This document shows positions 62,590 to 64,000 of a stretch of DNA of 64,000 bases, one piece after another. The stretch comes from Watersipora subatra (taxonomy: Eukaryota; Bryozoa; Gymnolaemata; Cheilostomatida; Watersiporidae). The stretch covers positions 66,047,667 to 66,111,666 of the forward strand of contig NC_088714.1 in the NCBI RefSeq assembly GCF_963576615.1. The letters are read 5' to 3'. Positions within the stretch are counted from its first letter, which is position 1. Each line of letters starts with the position of its first letter. The notes below the pieces were generated by a model. The model was not told the origin of the DNA. It saw nothing but the letters and a program-made list of their open reading frames with translations, and made no database searches. The translations under genes were made by a program, and so were the position numbers.

Positions 62590-63525
62590 TCTATAAATAT
62601 ATATACATCCTAGTGTTTGTTTTTGTGTTCTGTTGTCCATGTGTCCAGTTTTAGCAATTAAAATTTAGCAATGAAAAATTCGCATGACACTAGAATTGAA
62701 CTCGCGACGGTGCTATCCGTAAGTCTACCAACTGACGTACCTAACCACTAGAATAAGCCTTTCTTATCATTCTAACTTATCTTATCTATCCTTATAAATG
62801 TACCTTTTATTATGAATTAATGTTACCTTTTGTGTTTATTTTTCTTTGAGATTTTTTTAAAAGCCATTTCAAAAACTATTATTAGTTTTTTAACTTGTAA
62901 TTTTCAAATGGCCCGTTTCAATTTTAAATTTGCTGTTATGCAACGCCTTCAAATTCTTGCTCTTCCTAAGGTCATTTTATAAACCCTAAAAACTTTTCAG
63001 GAGGACGGTTTAATATTGTGCTATCTCTAGTAGGAATTGCCCCTACATTCTCTCTCCATTCCGTCAGAAAAAGTACCCTCGTGTGCGTCACCGCTATGCC
63101 TTTGTATTGAGAAGGGCCGATATCATCCATCAAAACTTTGAATACAATGAGCTGTTGGCAACAGTAACCTTTTTTATAAACACACTTTTATGTACTCATT
63201 GTCATTACTAACTCAACATATTCATGACTTTTATTTTGTTTTCTCAGTTTGTATTAATTGTATTAGTATCAAATGATTTTTCATTGTAATCAGTGTAGCA
63301 AAACAGACTATCTAGCCATTACTTGATAAGTATTTCACATTTGAACAGCTTCAGTCGTTTTAATTTTTCTCTCAATTTATTTGAACTGCACAAAACACTT
63401 TTCTCATGATATTAAGTTTAAAAGTTGGAATGGTAAATGTTGTATATGTTAGACAACCTTTTTCTGTGTAAAAAGACTTTTTTAAACCTCTCCATTTACC
63501 CAAGTAACGCCAGGCATTCAACTAG
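62590..63525 (+). mobile_element. Helitron-like element H3
   Basis: Starts TCTATAAATATATATACATC and ends ACCCAAGTAACGCCAGGCAT then CTAG followed by T. 936 bp, the same length class as H2, with matching internal blocks (TACATTCTCTCTCCATTC versus TACGTTCTCTCTTCGTAC). On the minus strand, 62688-62755 reads like a degenerate tRNA with GTCAGTTGGTAGA and GCGAGTTCAATTC. Confidence 0.65.
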
Positions 63526-64000
63526 TATATGTATATATAGCATAAACTGAATGAAACCTCTATAACTCACAGAAATAAACAAATACTTTGATTTAAGAGT
63601 TAGAATGGCATATGTTGATTAAAAATGAATTTTTTGTGCAAAACCCTTTGTTATTACCCATGCAACACAGGGCATTCATCAAATTCATCTATAAACTTGA
63701 GAGCCCAACTCTAAGATGAAGAAAGCATGTGGTGTTGCTTTCTCTTGTGGGTTGATGTTTGCAGCTTTAGTGATGCCTACGATAGTCTCGACACGAGCTT
63801 ATTATTCATGTAGAAATTACGTTGATAGCTGTAAAAACTATGTGTTTGTTTCATGTTCAGCTCTATTGCACACAAAACTGTGGACTAGAAATTCAAGGCA
63901 TCTTATTGGTTAACTGACCACACAAATTTTTCTTGCATAAACAGTAGCAGATAACATTACAGATTACAGTTTCAATAACATTATTGGGTAGTTTTAACCA
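63526..64000. other. Helitron-like 3' fragment and unassigned sequence
   Basis: 63540-63680 repeats the last part of H2/H3, ending ACCCATGCAACACAGGGCAT but without CTAG. An open frame at 63716-63913 (hydrophobic start, then cysteines) has no recognised domain, and the window ends before its context is clear. Confidence 0.4.

Noticed and set aside
62688-62755. Functional tRNA gene on the minus strand
   Set aside because: Only a B-box and a weak A-box match. No cloverleaf can be drawn with confidence, and it lies inside a repeat.

Overview
The window looks like nuclear DNA of an invertebrate animal, probably marine. It is AT-rich and intron-rich, and it is packed with several classes of transposable element. 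It carries multi-copy gene families common in sponges, cnidarians and molluscs: CARF-like/Ulp1/PHD proteins, THAP proteins and P2X7-type DZBM fragments. The only clear conserved host gene is the beta subunit of AMP-activated protein kinase (AMPK) on the minus strand. Its last three coding exons lie between 56480 and 61395. I cannot name the species.

Layout, left to right. At 3-1466 is a broken viral-type envelope glycoprotein. From 4833 to 21362 two copies of one unclassified 6-kb DNA element stand head to tail. They have about 650-bp terminal inverted repeats and share the 8-bp flank ATATAGCA. Both copies keep a set of exon-like open blocks with splice signals on the minus strand, encoding a protein I do not recognise. 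The second copy was later invaded by an LTR element with only gag and protease (11135-14619), a GGCGCC-ended MITE (17427-18005) and a 0.35-kb insert. Directly to its right is a full-length Ty3/Gypsy-type element (21381-26454). Both LTR elements have gag and the next ORF in one frame, with the same terminator context between them.

From 26.5 to 40.7 kb is a mosaic of repeats: a 21-bp minisatellite, a decayed CARF-like/Ulp1/PHD gene, part of that gene repeated in inverted orientation, a P-superfamily transposon with 8-bp target duplications (32416-35596), a TA-flanked MITE, and a composite inverted-repeat structure holding a P-like transposase fragment. From 41.1 to 45.3 kb is a decayed six-exon THAP-type transposon-derived gene, followed by an opposing DZBM fragment. 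A heavily eroded Ty3/Gypsy remnant (about 47.8-49.8 kb) is bordered by Helitron-like elements, which reappear near the right edge. A 3.6-kb satellite of 43-bp units fills 51.5-55.1 kb.

The AMPK beta gene closes the window. Its 4.4-kb intron holds a 32-bp minisatellite split by a hAT transposon (57498-61198), and that transposon appears to be interrupted itself. Gene function is dominated by mobile elements; only the AMPK gene has an obvious cellular role. Exon joins, domain names and family assignments come from reading the sequence and remembered family motifs. No database search was run.
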